The notes under the pieces were generated by a model. It was given only the letters and a program-made list of their open reading frames with translations, did no database searches and was not told the origin of the DNA. A stretch of DNA of 64,000 bases from Bacillota bacterium (GTDB lineage: Bacteria; Bacillota; Sulfobacillia; JAJZYS01; JAJYTV01): NCBI GenBank assembly GCA_021793645.1, contig JAJYSJ010000004.1, positions 62,001-126,000 on the forward strand. The letters run 5' to 3'. Positions 1-10,130 of this stretch are shown here, piece by piece (positions within the stretch are counted from its first letter, which is position 1; every line of letters starts with the position of its first letter). The position numbers and the translations under genes were made by a program.

Positions 1-2356
1 CCACGTGCACATCGCGGAGGAGCGGGACTGGCTCCAGCACGCTGCTGAAGGCGGCAGCTACCTGCACGTCGCACCGGAGCGGCAGAGGGAAACGCTGCAG
101 CGGCTCGTGGCGGTGGAGGAGTTCGAGCAGTTCCTGCATCGCACGTTCCAGGGACAGAAGCGCTTCTCGATCGAAGGCACCGACATGCTGGTGCCGATGC
201 TCGACGAGATCATCGACTCAGCCGTGCGGAGCGGTACGCGCGAGGTGACGATCGGGATGGCTCACCGCGGGCGCCTGAGCGTGTTGGCGCACGTGCTCGG
301 AAAGCCGTTCGGTCAAATCTTCACGGAATTCCACGCCGGCCCTGCGGAGGAAGCGGACGTACACGTCGGCTGGACCGGCGACGTGAAGTACCACCTGGGC
401 AGCCGCCGCACAATTCAGGAGCCGGACGGTCCGGTGCAGCTCACCCTTGCGAACAACCCGAGCCACCTGGAGTTTGTGAATCCGGTCGTGCAAGGCCTGA
501 CGCGCGCGGCGCAAGACAACCGCGAGCACGCCGGCCCCGCCCTCCAGGAGGTGGCACGGGCGCTCAACGTGACTGTCCACGGCGATGCCGCATTCCCGGG
601 GGAGGGCGTTGTCGCCGAGACCTTGAACCTCTCGCGTCTCAGAGGGTACACGACCGGCGGCACGATCCACATCATCGCCAACAACCAGGTCGGGTTCACG
701 ACGGACCCGCAGGATGATCGCTCGACGCGCTACGCATCGGACCTCGCAAAGGGATTTGAGATCCCTGTTCTGCATGTGAACGCCGATCAGCCGGAAGCCT
801 GCCTCGCTGCGGCGCGCATCGCGATCGCCTATCGCCAGCTCTTCCACAAGGACGTCCTGATCGACCTGGTTGGCTACCGCCGCTTTGGCCACAACGAGGG
901 CGACGAGCCGAGCTTCACGCAGCCGCTGCTCTACGAGAAGGTCCACAGCCACCCGACAGTGGCCACGCTGTACTCGCAGCAGTTGGAAGCACAGGGCATC
1001 GTGACCGAAGTGCAGGCAGAGGAGATGCGCAAGGCTGCGCAGACCGAACTGCGCCAGGCGTTCGATGATGTGGTGAGCGGCAAGCAGAAGTTCCCCCACG
1101 CGCTGCCGGCGGAGAAGGGCACAATCGAGGAGCCTGCGCCGCCTGGTGAAGATCGGCTGCGCGCCCTGAACGATGCCCTCTTGGCGCGTCCCGGGGGACT
1201 GCAGGCGAACACCAAGCTGGAGCGCCTTCTGCAGCGGCGCCGCGAACTGCTCGAGAAGCCTCAGAGCATCGACTGGGCGCACGCAGAGGCACTCGCCTTC
1301 GCGGCTATCCTCGAGGACGGCACGCCGATTCGCATGTCGGGCCAGGACACCCAGCGAGGAACGTTCAGCCAACGCCACCTCGTCCTGCACGACACCGCGA
1401 CCGGCCGGACCTACGTCCCGCACGATCACCTGCCGCAGGCGCGCGCGAGCTTCGACGTGTACAACAGCCCGCTCTCGGAGACGGCGGCAATGGGCTTCGA
1501 GTACGGCTACAGCCTGCGTGCGCCGGAGGCGTTCGTGCTGTGGGAAGCGCAGTTCGGCGACTTCGCCAACGCGGGCCAGGTGATCGTAGACCAGTTCATC
1601 TCCGCCGCCCGCGCCAAGTGGTCGGAAACCTCGGGCTTGACGCTGCTCCTGCCCCACGGCTACGAAGGCCAGGGACCTGAGCACTCCAGCGGCCGCGTGG
1701 AACGCTACCTGCAGCTCGCGGCGGAGGAGAATCTGCGCATCGCGAACTGCACGACCTCCTCGCAATACTTCCACCTGCTGCGCTTGCAAGCGTCGGCGCT
1801 GAAGGAGCGCCCGCGCCCGCTGATCGTGATGACGCCAAAGAGCCTGCTGCGCCACCCGCTCGCAGCGTCGAGCCTCGCGGATCTCGCCCAAGGGCGCTTC
1901 CAGCCGGTGCTCGACGACGAGGAGGCGACCGCACGCAAGGAGAAGGTGGAGCGGATCGTCTTTTGCAGCGGCAAGATTTCCGTCGAATACCGCGCCGCAG
2001 CGAAGGAGAACAGGGATGCTGAGCGTGGTGCGCTCCTGCGGGTGGAACTCCTCTACCCGTTCCCAGAGGCGGAGATTCGCAGAATCCTCGCGACCTATCC
2101 CTCTGCGCGCGAGTTCGCCTGGCTGCAGGAGGAGCCCCGCAACATGGGCGCCTACGCGTACATCGCAGCACGCCTGCAGGCGTTGCTGCCAGGCGGTGCG
2201 GAGCTCCAGTACATCGGCCGCTCGGAGCGTGCAGCGACAGCAGAGGGGATGCCGGACGTTCACCAGGCGGAGCACGAGCGCATCCTAGTGGAAGCGCTCT
2301 CGGGGAAGATGCCGCTCAAACTTGAGACGCGGGGTGGGAAGAGACGTGCCAAGTGA
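1..2356 (+). CDS. odhA: 2-oxoglutarate dehydrogenase E1 component, 5'-truncated by window edge
   Basis: ORF 5..2356 runs off the left edge; [26 protein letters not shown] and [12 protein letters not shown] motifs of the E1/Kgd family. Confidence 0.95.
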   Translation, partial: HVHIAEERDWLQHAAEGGSYLHVAPERQRETLQRLVAVEEFEQFLHRTFQGQKRFSIEGTDMLVPMLDEIIDSAVRSGTREVTIGMAHRGRLSVLAHVLGKPFGQIFTEFHAGPAEEADVHVGWTGDVKYHLGSRRTIQEPDGPVQLTLANNPSHLEFVNPVVQGLTRAAQDNREHAGPALQEVARALNVTVHGDAAFPGEGVVAETLNLSRLRGYTTGGTIHIIANNQVGFTTDPQDDRSTRYASDLAKGFEIPVLHVNADQPEACLAAARIAIAYRQLFHKDVLIDLVGYRRFGHNEGDEPSFTQPLLYEKVHSHPTVATLYSQQLEAQGIVTEVQAEEMRKAAQTELRQAFDDVVSGKQKFPHALPAEKGTIEEPAPPGEDRLRALNDALLARPGGLQANTKLERLLQRRRELLEKPQSIDWAHAEALAFAAILEDGTPIRMSGQDTQRGTFSQRHLVLHDTATGRTYVPHDHLPQARASFDVYNSPLSETAAMGFEYGYSLRAPEAFVLWEAQFGDFANAGQVIVDQFISAARAKWSETSGLTLLLPHGYEGQGPEHSSGRVERYLQLAAEENLRIANCTTSSQYFHLLRLQASALKERPRPLIVMTPKSLLRHPLAASSLADLAQGRFQPVLDDEEATARKEKVERIVFCSGKISVEYRAAAKENRDAERGALLRVELLYPFPEAEIRRILATYPSAREFAWLQEEPRNMGAYAYIAARLQALLPGGAELQYIGRSERAATAEGMPDVHQAEHERILVEALSGKMPLKLETRGGKRRAK

Positions 2357-3632
2357 GATCACGGTTCCGCAGCTCGGCGAGTCGATCGTCGAAGCGACGA
2401 TCGGCCGGTGGCTGAAGCATCCCGGAGACGCAGTAGCGCAGGGCGATGCACTGGTCGAGCTCGAGACGGACAAGGTGAACCTCGAAGTGCAGGCACAGGA
2501 GTCCGGCGTGCTGTCCGAAGTGCGCAAGGCGGAAGGCGACACGGTGACGATCGGCGAGGTGCTCGGGCTGCTCCAAGAGGGCGGTGCGGCGACGACCGTT
2601 GCGGCGGGCGCTTCTGCTCCCGCATCGCAGCCCGCTGACGCAAGCGCCTCAGCCCCGGCCCCAGCCCCGTCGCCTGCCGAGGAGCCGGGTGGACCGACTT
2701 CGCCCGAGGTGCGACGGCTGGCCCAAGACCTGCAGGTGGAGCTCGCACAGATCGCCGGCAGCGGACCGCGCGGCCGCGTGACGCGCGAGGACGTGCTCTC
2801 CTTCGCGAAGTCGCGCATGCCGCAGGCAGCAGTTCCTTCGCCGGCAACGACAACCCCTGCACCAGCGCCTTCCGCAGCTCCACCAACTCCCGCAACTGCG
2901 ACAGCATCCGCGCCGCCGTTCGACGAGACCGGGCGCCGCGAGGAGCGCAGGCGCATGTCGCGCCGCCGCCTGACGATCGCAAGGCGCCTCGTCGAGGCGC
3001 AGCACCAGGCTGCGATGCTGACTACCTTCAACGAGGTGGACCTTTCGGCGGTCATGGCGCTGCGCAAGGAGCGCAAGGACGCCTTCAAGGAGAAGCACGG
3101 CGTCTCGCTGGGATTCATGTCGTTCTTCGCCAAGGCGACGATCTCGGCCCTCAAGGCCTTTCCTCGCCTGAACGCGGAGATCCAGGGAGAGGAGATCGTC
3201 CTCAAGAGCTACTACGATATCGGCATCGCGGTCTCGACCGACGAGGGGCTCGTCGTTCCGGTGGTGCGCGACGCCGACCGACTGAACTTCGCAGGCCTGG
3301 AGCAGGCGATCGCAGCCCTTGCCGAGAAAGCGCGCAACGGTGCGCTGACGCTGGAGGACCTCCGCGGCGGCACCTTCACGATTACGAACGGCGGCGTCTT
3401 CGGTTCGCTGCTGTCCACCCCGATCCTCAACGCACCGCAGGTAGGCATCCTTGGCATGCACGGCATCGTGGAGCGGCCGATCGCGGTCAAGGGAGAGGTA
3501 ACGATCCGGCCGATGATGTACATCGCCCTCTCGTACGACCACCGCATTGTCGACGGCAGCGAATCGGTGCGCTTTTTGCGGCACATCAAGGACTGCCTCG
3601 AGGACCCGACGCAACTGCTGCTCGAAGGCTAA
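2346..3632 (+). CDS. odhB: Dihydrolipoyllysine-residue succinyltransferase (E2 of 2-oxoglutarate dehydrogenase)
   Basis: Lipoyl domain ([11 protein letters not shown]), Pro/Ala linker, catalytic DHRIVDG; GTG start at 2346 overlaps odhA. Confidence 0.95.
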   Translation: MPSEITVPQLGESIVEATIGRWLKHPGDAVAQGDALVELETDKVNLEVQAQESGVLSEVRKAEGDTVTIGEVLGLLQEGGAATTVAAGASAPASQPADASASAPAPAPSPAEEPGGPTSPEVRRLAQDLQVELAQIAGSGPRGRVTREDVLSFAKSRMPQAAVPSPATTTPAPAPSAAPPTPATATASAPPFDETGRREERRRMSRRRLTIARRLVEAQHQAAMLTTFNEVDLSAVMALRKERKDAFKEKHGVSLGFMSFFAKATISALKAFPRLNAEIQGEEIVLKSYYDIGIAVSTDEGLVVPVVRDADRLNFAGLEQAIAALAEKARNGALTLEDLRGGTFTITNGGVFGSLLSTPILNAPQVGILGMHGIVERPIAVKGEVTIRPMMYIALSYDHRIVDGSESVRFLRHIKDCLEDPTQLLLEG

Positions 3633-3647
3633 GCGCAGACGATTGCG

Positions 3648-3676
3648 GCGCGGCGGCAGATGCCGCCGCGCTTTTT
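3648..3676 (+). terminator. Rho-independent terminator after odhAB
   Basis: GCGCGGCGGCA-GA-TGCCGCCGCGC followed by TTTTT. Confidence 0.85.
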
Positions 3677-3701
3677 CAGTTGGGCTCGAGGAGGGAAGGC
3701 A

Positions 3702-4883
3702 GTGCTACTTCGGGCCCAACCGGCCGAACGCGTCGCCTGGCTCGGCAACTTGGGGATCGGTCTTCTTGCGACGGCCTACGGCGCCGCACTGCCTGCGCTG
3801 GTGCACGAGCTCCACCGGGGATACGCTGCACTGTCACTGCTCTTTGTCGTGCTTGCGGTAGGGAATACTTTCGCTTACTTCCTCGCGAACCCGCTGATCG
3901 ACCGCTTCGGCGCTCAGCGTGTCCTGCATGTCGGACTCCTGCTCTTCGTGGTCGGCGGTCTCGCACTCGGCGTCGTACAGAGCTTCGCAGCCTGGGTGGC
4001 CGCAACCCTGGTGGCAGGCGTGGCGTTTTCGCTCGTCGACGTCGGCGCTTCGCGTCTCGTAGGCGCGATGTACCGGTCGCATCCAGCCCAGGCGCTGAAT
4101 CGCCTCAACATCTTTTTCGGTATCGGCGCGATTGCTGCGCCTGTGATCATAGGGCTCTCGGTGCATCTCGGGGGTGGGCCACAGCCGGCCTTCCTGGCGA
4201 TCGCGCTGTGCGGCGCCGTCGGCGGAACGGCTCTTGTGCGCATCCCCCTGCCGCCGTCTGAGCCTGTAGTGCACCGCGACCCCGACGACTCGCTGGTCCG
4301 ATACTTTGGCCGGGCGCGCTGGCTACAGCTGCTGACGCTGCTCGTTTTCTTCTACATCGCGGCGGAAGTGGGCTTCGGCAGCTGGATCGCAGCCTACGAG
4401 CATCAACGCGCAGGGATCTCGACGGCGCTTTCGGCGCTCTACCCGGCGGCCTACCAGGTCGGGCTGACCGTGGTGCGCCTGTTCGTCGGCCGCTCGCTCG
4501 CCTCCTTGCGCCTCGAGCGCCTGCTGGCACTCGGCGGCCTCGTCGCCGCAGCGGCAAGCCTGCTTGCAGCCCTTGGCGGTCAGAACCCCTGGTTCGCGCT
4601 CATTGGCGCGTTCCTCGCCGGTGCCGGGTTCGGGCCGGTCTTCCCGATTGCGTTGGGCATCGCGAGCCTGCGCGGCCCCGGCCGGGAAGGCTGGACCTAT
4701 GGCGCAGTCTTCTCGGCGCTCGCTCTCGCTGCCCTGATCGCTCCTTGGTCGGAAGGGCAGGTGTTCAGCCGCATGCCACAGCTCGCGCTTTTGTTGACAC
4801 CGCTCTGCGCCGTGATGGTGGTTGTATTCGCAATGATGCTCGGACGCACGTCCGCCGGGCCTACTGAGGCGGCGCAGGGATAG
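3702..4883 (+). CDS. MFS transporter
   Basis: 12-TM-like hydrophobic ORF; GTG start at 3702 preceded by GAGGAGGGAAGG; the ORF's upstream ATG lies in the terminator. Confidence 0.8.
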   Translation: MLLRAQPAERVAWLGNLGIGLLATAYGAALPALVHELHRGYAALSLLFVVLAVGNTFAYFLANPLIDRFGAQRVLHVGLLLFVVGGLALGVVQSFAAWVAATLVAGVAFSLVDVGASRLVGAMYRSHPAQALNRLNIFFGIGAIAAPVIIGLSVHLGGGPQPAFLAIALCGAVGGTALVRIPLPPSEPVVHRDPDDSLVRYFGRARWLQLLTLLVFFYIAAEVGFGSWIAAYEHQRAGISTALSALYPAAYQVGLTVVRLFVGRSLASLRLERLLALGGLVAAAASLLAALGGQNPWFALIGAFLAGAGFGPVFPIALGIASLRGPGREGWTYGAVFSALALAALIAPWSEGQVFSRMPQLALLLTPLCAVMVVVFAMMLGRTSAGPTEAAQG

Positions 4884-5125
4884 CGGCCTTCGCCGACATG
4901 TGCTTCGTCGAGCATGCATCACCGCAGTGGGGCAGGCGGCAAGGACTGCCTTCGCTCAGCGGGGGCGCGCGAAGAGGTGTGCAGACCAAAGCAGCTCCTT
5001 TCCCGAGGCATTCTCTGGTCTGTGCGCTATGCGCTGCCAAAAAAGGGGTATTGCTCGCGAGCGCGCGACGGCGCGGCACTCGACGAGTATCCTAGAGCAA
5101 GAGGCCGAACGCAGGAGGAAAAGAG

Positions 5126-6199
5126 ATGGCGGGCTTCAGCGAGATGGTCCCGCTTGCCCCGCAGACCACGATCGGTCTGGGCGGGCCGGCGCGGTTCTTT
5201 GCCGAGGCAGGGAGCGACCTTGAGCTGCGCGACGCGCTCCAGGCTGCGCGCTCACAGGACCTGACCGTGCAGATCCTCGGCGGGGGCAGCAATACAGTCT
5301 TCGCGGACGCCGGCTATCCCGGGCTCGTGCTGCACATCGCGCTGCGCGGCATCACGTTTGTTTCGGATGGAGACGCGGTGTTGGCGACCGCTGCGGCGGG
5401 TGAGGACTGGGACGCGTTTGTGGCCCTCTGCCTGCAGCAGGGACTGCAGGGGCTGGAGTGCCTTTCGGGGATTCCCGGTTCTGTCGGGGCGACGCCGATC
5501 CAGAATGTCGGGGCGTATGGGCAGGAGATCTCGCAGACCCTCGTCTCCTTGCGCGCCCTCGACCGCGAACGCCTTGAAGAAGTCTTGTTCGCCTCCGCCG
5601 ACTGCGGCTTCGCCTATCGTGACAGCCGGTTCAAAGGCGAGGACGCAGGCCGCTACGTGATCACCGAGGTCACCTACAGGCTCCAGAAGAATGCCCGCCC
5701 CACCTTGCATTACCCGGAACTCGCTCGAGAGGCGCAGGCACGCGGTGTGGCAGACGCGCCGCCAAAAAAGGCGCTGCAGGAGACGCGCCAGGCAGTAATC
5801 GCACTGCGCCGCGGCAAGTCGATGGTCTACGACCCCCTGGACGCCAATTCACACTCCGTCGGCTCGTTTTTCCTGAATCCCGTGCTGGACGACGCAGCCT
5901 ACCGCATGCTGCGCGAGCGACTGCGCGTCCGATTCCCGGACAATCCACCCGAGCCGCCCTCGTTTCCAGCAGACGGCGGGCGCAAAATACCTGCGGCTTG
6001 GCTGATCGAGCGCGCGGGGTTTGTGCGCGGCCTGCGGCGCGGCGGCGCCGGGATCTCCCTGAACCATACCCTGGCGCTCGTCAACTACGGCGGCACGACT
6101 TCGGAGCTGCTGGAATTGGCAGAGGAGATTGAGAGCGGGGTGGAGCGCGCCTTCGGGGTGCGCCTGCGCCCGGAGCCCGTGATCGTACCCGGTGGCTGA
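5126..6199 (+). CDS. murB: UDP-N-acetylmuramate dehydrogenase
   Basis: FAD-binding TTIGLGGPARFF, GGGSN, GIPGSVGATPIQNVGAYGQEI, SVGSFFLNP. Confidence 0.95.
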   Translation: MAGFSEMVPLAPQTTIGLGGPARFFAEAGSDLELRDALQAARSQDLTVQILGGGSNTVFADAGYPGLVLHIALRGITFVSDGDAVLATAAAGEDWDAFVALCLQQGLQGLECLSGIPGSVGATPIQNVGAYGQEISQTLVSLRALDRERLEEVLFASADCGFAYRDSRFKGEDAGRYVITEVTYRLQKNARPTLHYPELAREAQARGVADAPPKKALQETRQAVIALRRGKSMVYDPLDANSHSVGSFFLNPVLDDAAYRMLRERLRVRFPDNPPEPPSFPADGGRKIPAAWLIERAGFVRGLRRGGAGISLNHTLALVNYGGTTSELLELAEEIESGVERAFGVRLRPEPVIVPGG

Positions 6200-6221
6200 C
6201 CGAAAGCCATCAGCAACGACA

Positions 6222-6246
6222 GCGTCCCCGGCGAACGCCGGGGACG
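6222..6246. terminator. Inverted repeat / terminator after murB
   Basis: GTCCCCGGC-GAAC-GCCGGGGAC. Confidence 0.6.
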
Positions 6247-6263
6247 TCATCTCACTGCAGGCC

Positions 6264-6392
6264 TCAGAACGGACGTACCGTCGTGCCGCCATATGCGACG
6301 AGCAGCACCCCGAATAGGCCGATCACCGATAGCATTGCGAGAACGAGAAAGCTGTGGACGCGTTGGCGCCACGAAGTGCGGCCTTTCTCCAT
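6264..6392 (-). CDS. Small single-TM protein (42 aa)
   Basis: MEKGRTSWRQRVHSFLVLAMLSVIGLFGVLLVAYGGTTVRPF; SD GGAAGGTGATCAC-ATG; absent from the supplied ORF list. Confidence 0.5.
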   Translation of the reverse strand: MEKGRTSWRQRVHSFLVLAMLSVIGLFGVLLVAYGGTTVRPF

Positions 6393-6514
6393 GTGATCAC
6401 CTTCCTCACAGATGGGCGGGTGCAAACGCCGCCTGTTACGCTACCCAGCATGCGCCTTGGAGATGAACGGCTTCTTAGGCCAAGCTGAGAATTCACATAG
6501 AAATGCTTGGTGCC

Positions 6515-8221
6515 CTACTGGTCTGCGGCAGTGTGTGCCGCACGGTGCAGAGCGGAAGCGGCATCCGAGATCGGCAGAACCTCCGCTTCACCGCCCTTGC
6601 GGCGACGCAGTTCGACGCCTCCTGATGCCAGGGACCGCGCCCCGATCGTCACCCGCAGGGGCATGCCGAGGAGATCCGCGTCCTTGAACTTCACACCGGG
6701 CGACACGCTGCGGTCATCGAACAGCACTGCGCTCCCGCCCAGCTGCAGGTAGAGGTCTTCCGCTGCTGCGCGTACGTCTTCGCCCTCGCCAGCGGTGATC
6801 AGGTGGAAGGGATAGGGAGCTGCGGCCAGCGGCCAGACGATCCCCTGCGCATCATGGTGCTCCTCGACGACGGCGGCGAGCAGCCGCGTGATGCCGATGC
6901 CGTAGGAACCCATCACGATCGGCGCTGCCCTGCCGTCGGGACCGGTCGCAAGGGCGCCTAGGGCGGCGCTGTAGCGGGTGCCCAGCTTGAAGATGTTCCC
7001 GAGCTCGATGCCCCGCTCCTCAGCGAGCGGGCGCCCGCAGACCGGACAGGGATCTCCCTCGCGGGCCAGCGCGATGTCGGCGACGATGTCCACGCCCAGG
7101 ACGTCGCGCGCGATCGAGACGCCGACTAGGTGCGCATCCTCTGCGTTCGCGCCGGCGACTAGCCCTTCGGCGCCCTCGAGGTCGTGGTCGAGCACGATAC
7201 GAAGCGGTCCCTGGACCTGCAGGCCGACCGGCCCCGTATAGCCGACGATGAGTCCGCGCGCGCGGCTCTCCTCTGGAGAGAGCGGGCGCACATCCTCGCC
7301 GAGCGACTTCGCGAGCTTTGGCAGACAGACCTCGCGGTTCCCGCGCACGAGGGCCACCAGCGTCTTTTCGCCCGCTTCAAAGAAGACCGACTTGATGGTT
7401 TGCTCAGGCCGGCAGCCCAATTGCTCGCAGAGTGCGGCAATGGTGTGTGCTCCAGGGGTGGCGACGCGGTGCAGCTCCCCCTGCGGTGCAGTGCTGCGCG
7501 CCTGTTGTTGGAGTTCTGCCGCATCGCTGTTCGCCGCGTAACCGCACGTGCAGGTGAGCAGGCGGTCCTCCCCGAGCGGCGAGCGCAGCATGTACTCATG
7601 GCTGGAACGGCCGCCCATGATGCCGCTGTCGGAAGAGACCCGCAACACCGGGAGGGCGAGGCGCGTGAAGATCTTGCGGTATGCCGCGGCGACCGCCTCG
7701 TAGCAGCGATCGAGGTCGTCCTCGCTATCGTGAAAGCTGTAGCCGTCCTTCATCACGAATTCTCGCAGTCTGATGAGGCCGCCGCGCGGTCGCGGCTCGT
7801 CGCGGAACTTGAGCTGGATCTGGAAGAGCAGCAGGGGGAGCTGGCGGTACGAGTCAACGATGTCTGCGACGAGGGCGGTCGCGGACTCCTCGTGGGTCAT
7901 GGCGAGTACGTGTGGGTGGCCGGTCCTGTCGGGGAAGCGCACAAGTGCGTCGTCGATCGACCTGTAGCGGCCGGTCCGCTGCCAGGCTTCCGCCGGCTGG
8001 ACCAGCGGCAGGAGGACCTCCTGCGCGCCGATCGACTCCATCTCCTCGCGCACGACGGCTTCCATGCGCCGCAGTGCGCGCAGGCCCAGCGGCGTCAGGG
8101 AGTAGATGCCGGCACCGACCCGCTGGACGTAGCCTGCGCGCACGAGCAGCCGATGGCTTTGCAGCTCCGCGTCGGCCGGAGCTTCCTTGCGGGTGCGCAG
8201 CAACAGTTCTGACATGCGCAT
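6515..8221 (-). CDS. proS: Prolyl-tRNA synthetase
   Basis: MSELLLRTRKEAPADAEL..., class II aaRS motifs, editing domain; SD AGGAGG before ATG at 8221. Confidence 0.96.
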   Translation of the reverse strand: MRMSELLLRTRKEAPADAELQSHRLLVRAGYVQRVGAGIYSLTPLGLRALRRMEAVVREEMESIGAQEVLLPLVQPAEAWQRTGRYRSIDDALVRFPDRTGHPHVLAMTHEESATALVADIVDSYRQLPLLLFQIQLKFRDEPRPRGGLIRLREFVMKDGYSFHDSEDDLDRCYEAVAAAYRKIFTRLALPVLRVSSDSGIMGGRSSHEYMLRSPLGEDRLLTCTCGYAANSDAAELQQQARSTAPQGELHRVATPGAHTIAALCEQLGCRPEQTIKSVFFEAGEKTLVALVRGNREVCLPKLAKSLGEDVRPLSPEESRARGLIVGYTGPVGLQVQGPLRIVLDHDLEGAEGLVAGANAEDAHLVGVSIARDVLGVDIVADIALAREGDPCPVCGRPLAEERGIELGNIFKLGTRYSAALGALATGPDGRAAPIVMGSYGIGITRLLAAVVEEHHDAQGIVWPLAAAPYPFHLITAGEGEDVRAAAEDLYLQLGGSAVLFDDRSVSPGVKFKDADLLGMPLRVTIGARSLASGGVELRRRKGGEAEVLPISDAASALHRAAHTAADQ

Positions 8222-8248
8222 ACGAGCACCTCCTGAGGAACATAGCAA

Positions 8249-8482
8249 CGCCCCGCCCTATGGAAGGGCGGGGCGGGTTCCCGCGGTGCCACCTTCATTG
8301 GCCATTGGCCATCTCAGCGCGCTCCCCGGAGCGGGAAGCGGACACCCGGTCACGGTGGGCGCCGGGCGGCTCTTCGCCGCTAGCTCCGGGGTGGGATTCA
8401 CGTCCTAGGCGTCCCAGCATTGCACCGTCCGCCGGGTCTCTTGCACGCCAAGGGCCGCTACTGGCCCCTTCCTCGCTCTTTT
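8249..8482 (-). promoter_or_regulatory. T-box leader upstream of proS
   Basis: Antiterminator core AAGGTGGCACCGCGGG (8280..8295), upstream GTGAATCCCACCCCGGAGC, terminator-like stem 8249..8275. Confidence 0.85.
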
Positions 8483-8488
8483 CGGCAC

Positions 8489-8517
8489 AGTATAGGACCG
8501 TGCAGAGGCCACGTCAA
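8489..8517 (-). promoter_or_regulatory. Sigma-A-type promoter of the proS T-box transcript
   Basis: TTGACG - 17 nt - TATACT on minus strand. Confidence 0.8.
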
Positions 8518-10130
8518 GCGCCGCCCATGCTTCTCCTCCACTGGAACATGGAGCGCCATATGCCTTCAACTGCTGCCACCTCGGCTGCCTGGCGCGCCTC
8601 GCTCCAGCCCTGCAAGAGGGCCATCTCCTGGCCGAGGGCTGCGATCTGGGCTCGCGTCTTGCCTGCGGAGAATCGCAAAAAGTCGGTCCTGCGCTGCAGG
8701 ACGTCCGTGAGGTGCAGCGCCATCTCTTCGCGGACGGCATAGCGCAGCCGCATGCGAAGCAGGCGGTGCTGCGGCGGCCCGCTGATGCCGGCGGGCAGGT
8801 CGGCGAGCACCGAAGGCGCGGCGGCGCCGTACGGCGCCAGTTCCCGCGTGAGCAGCGGCTCCGGAACCGAGACGGTCCTTGCCAGGCGCCGCCAGTCCTC
8901 ACTGTGCGGCAGGGGGGCCTCACCGCCTGCCAGGGGACGTCTGCTGCGCAGGCGGACTTCGGCGCTAGGCGTGTTGGGGAACACGCGGTCGATGATGCGT
9001 TCGGCCATCGCGCGAAACGCGGTCAGCTTGCCGCCGACGACGTAGACGAGCCCGTCCGGGGAGAAAACAAGGCGGTAGTCTCGCGAGACCTGCGACGGGG
9101 CGGGGCCAGGCCGCAGGCGGACCAAGGGACGCACGCCGGACCAGGCGCCGATCACGGACGCGGGTGAGATGTTCGCATCGGGGAAGGTACGCCGGATGGC
9201 CGCAAAGATGTACTCTGCGTCATCCGAGGTGATGGAGTCGTCGCCGGGCGACGCCACATCTGTATCGGTCGTGCCGACATAGGTGACAGGGCCGTCGGGG
9301 ATCGCGAACATCAGCCTTCCGTCGGGGCCGCGTACGACGCACGCCGACGAAAGAGGGAGGTCCTCGCGGCGCAAGGTGAGGTGAACGCCCTTCGTGAGGC
9401 GCAACAGCGGCGCCTCGCCTTCTCGTAGCCGGTCGGTCCAGGCACCGGCCGCAATCACGGTGCGCTCCGCCATGATGGGGAAGATCGCCCCGGACTCCTC
9501 GTCGCGCACCTCGGCGCCCCGCACATCGCCGTCCGGGCCCGACAGGAAGCGCAGCACGCGACAGTAGTTGGCGACGGCCGCCCCTTCCCCGGCGGCGGAC
9601 TGGGCCACTGCAAGGGTGAGGCGCGCGTCGTCCGTCAGGGCGTCTTCATAGAGCGCACCGCCACGCAGACCCTCGCTACGCAGGAGCGGAACCTGCTCGC
9701 GCACCGCGTTCGGCGTCATCAGGAGATGGCGCGAGCGTACTGGCAGGCCGCCGAGGCGCTGGTAGAGCGCAACACCGAGCCGCACCAAGGAGAGGGCATC
9801 GGGGTCGCCGCGGAAGACGGGGAACAGGAAGGGCAGAGGCCGTACGAGGTGCGGCGCCATGCCAAGGAGCAGTTCGCGTTCGCGTACCGCCTCCCTGACG
9901 AGCCGCACTTCGCCCTGTCTCAGGTAGCGCAGGCCCCCGTGGATCAGCCGTGTGGACCGACTGGACGTGCCGCTCGCGAAATCTCTCGCCTCCACCAGAG
10001 CTACGCGCAGGCCCCGTAGCGTGGCTTCGCGGGCAATGCCGCTGCCCGTGATGCCGCCGCCAACGACCAGAAGGTCGAACTGCTCGGAGGCCAGGCGCTG
10101 CAGGGCAGCGTGACGGACGAACCCTGTCAT
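8514..10130 (-). CDS. glpD: Aerobic glycerol-3-phosphate dehydrogenase
   Basis: FDLLVVGGGITGSGIAREATLRGLRVALVEARDFASGTSSRSTRLIHGGLRYL; 4-bp overlap with glpK. Confidence 0.93.
   Translation of the reverse strand: MTGFVRHAALQRLASEQFDLLVVGGGITGSGIAREATLRGLRVALVEARDFASGTSSRSTRLIHGGLRYLRQGEVRLVREAVRERELLLGMAPHLVRPLPFLFPVFRGDPDALSLVRLGVALYQRLGGLPVRSRHLLMTPNAVREQVPLLRSEGLRGGALYEDALTDDARLTLAVAQSAAGEGAAVANYCRVLRFLSGPDGDVRGAEVRDEESGAIFPIMAERTVIAAGAWTDRLREGEAPLLRLTKGVHLTLRREDLPLSSACVVRGPDGRLMFAIPDGPVTYVGTTDTDVASPGDDSITSDDAEYIFAAIRRTFPDANISPASVIGAWSGVRPLVRLRPGPAPSQVSRDYRLVFSPDGLVYVVGGKLTAFRAMAERIIDRVFPNTPSAEVRLRSRRPLAGGEAPLPHSEDWRRLARTVSVPEPLLTRELAPYGAAAPSVLADLPAGISGPPQHRLLRMRLRYAVREEMALHLTDVLQRRTDFLRFSAGKTRAQIAALGQEMALLQGWSEARQAAEVAAVEGIWRSMFQWRRSMGGA

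Noticed and set aside
218-2275. 685-aa minus-strand ORF antisense to odhA
   Set aside because: Shadow ORF of a high-GC gene; composition is Arg/Leu-rich without domains, and odhA on the plus strand is unambiguous.
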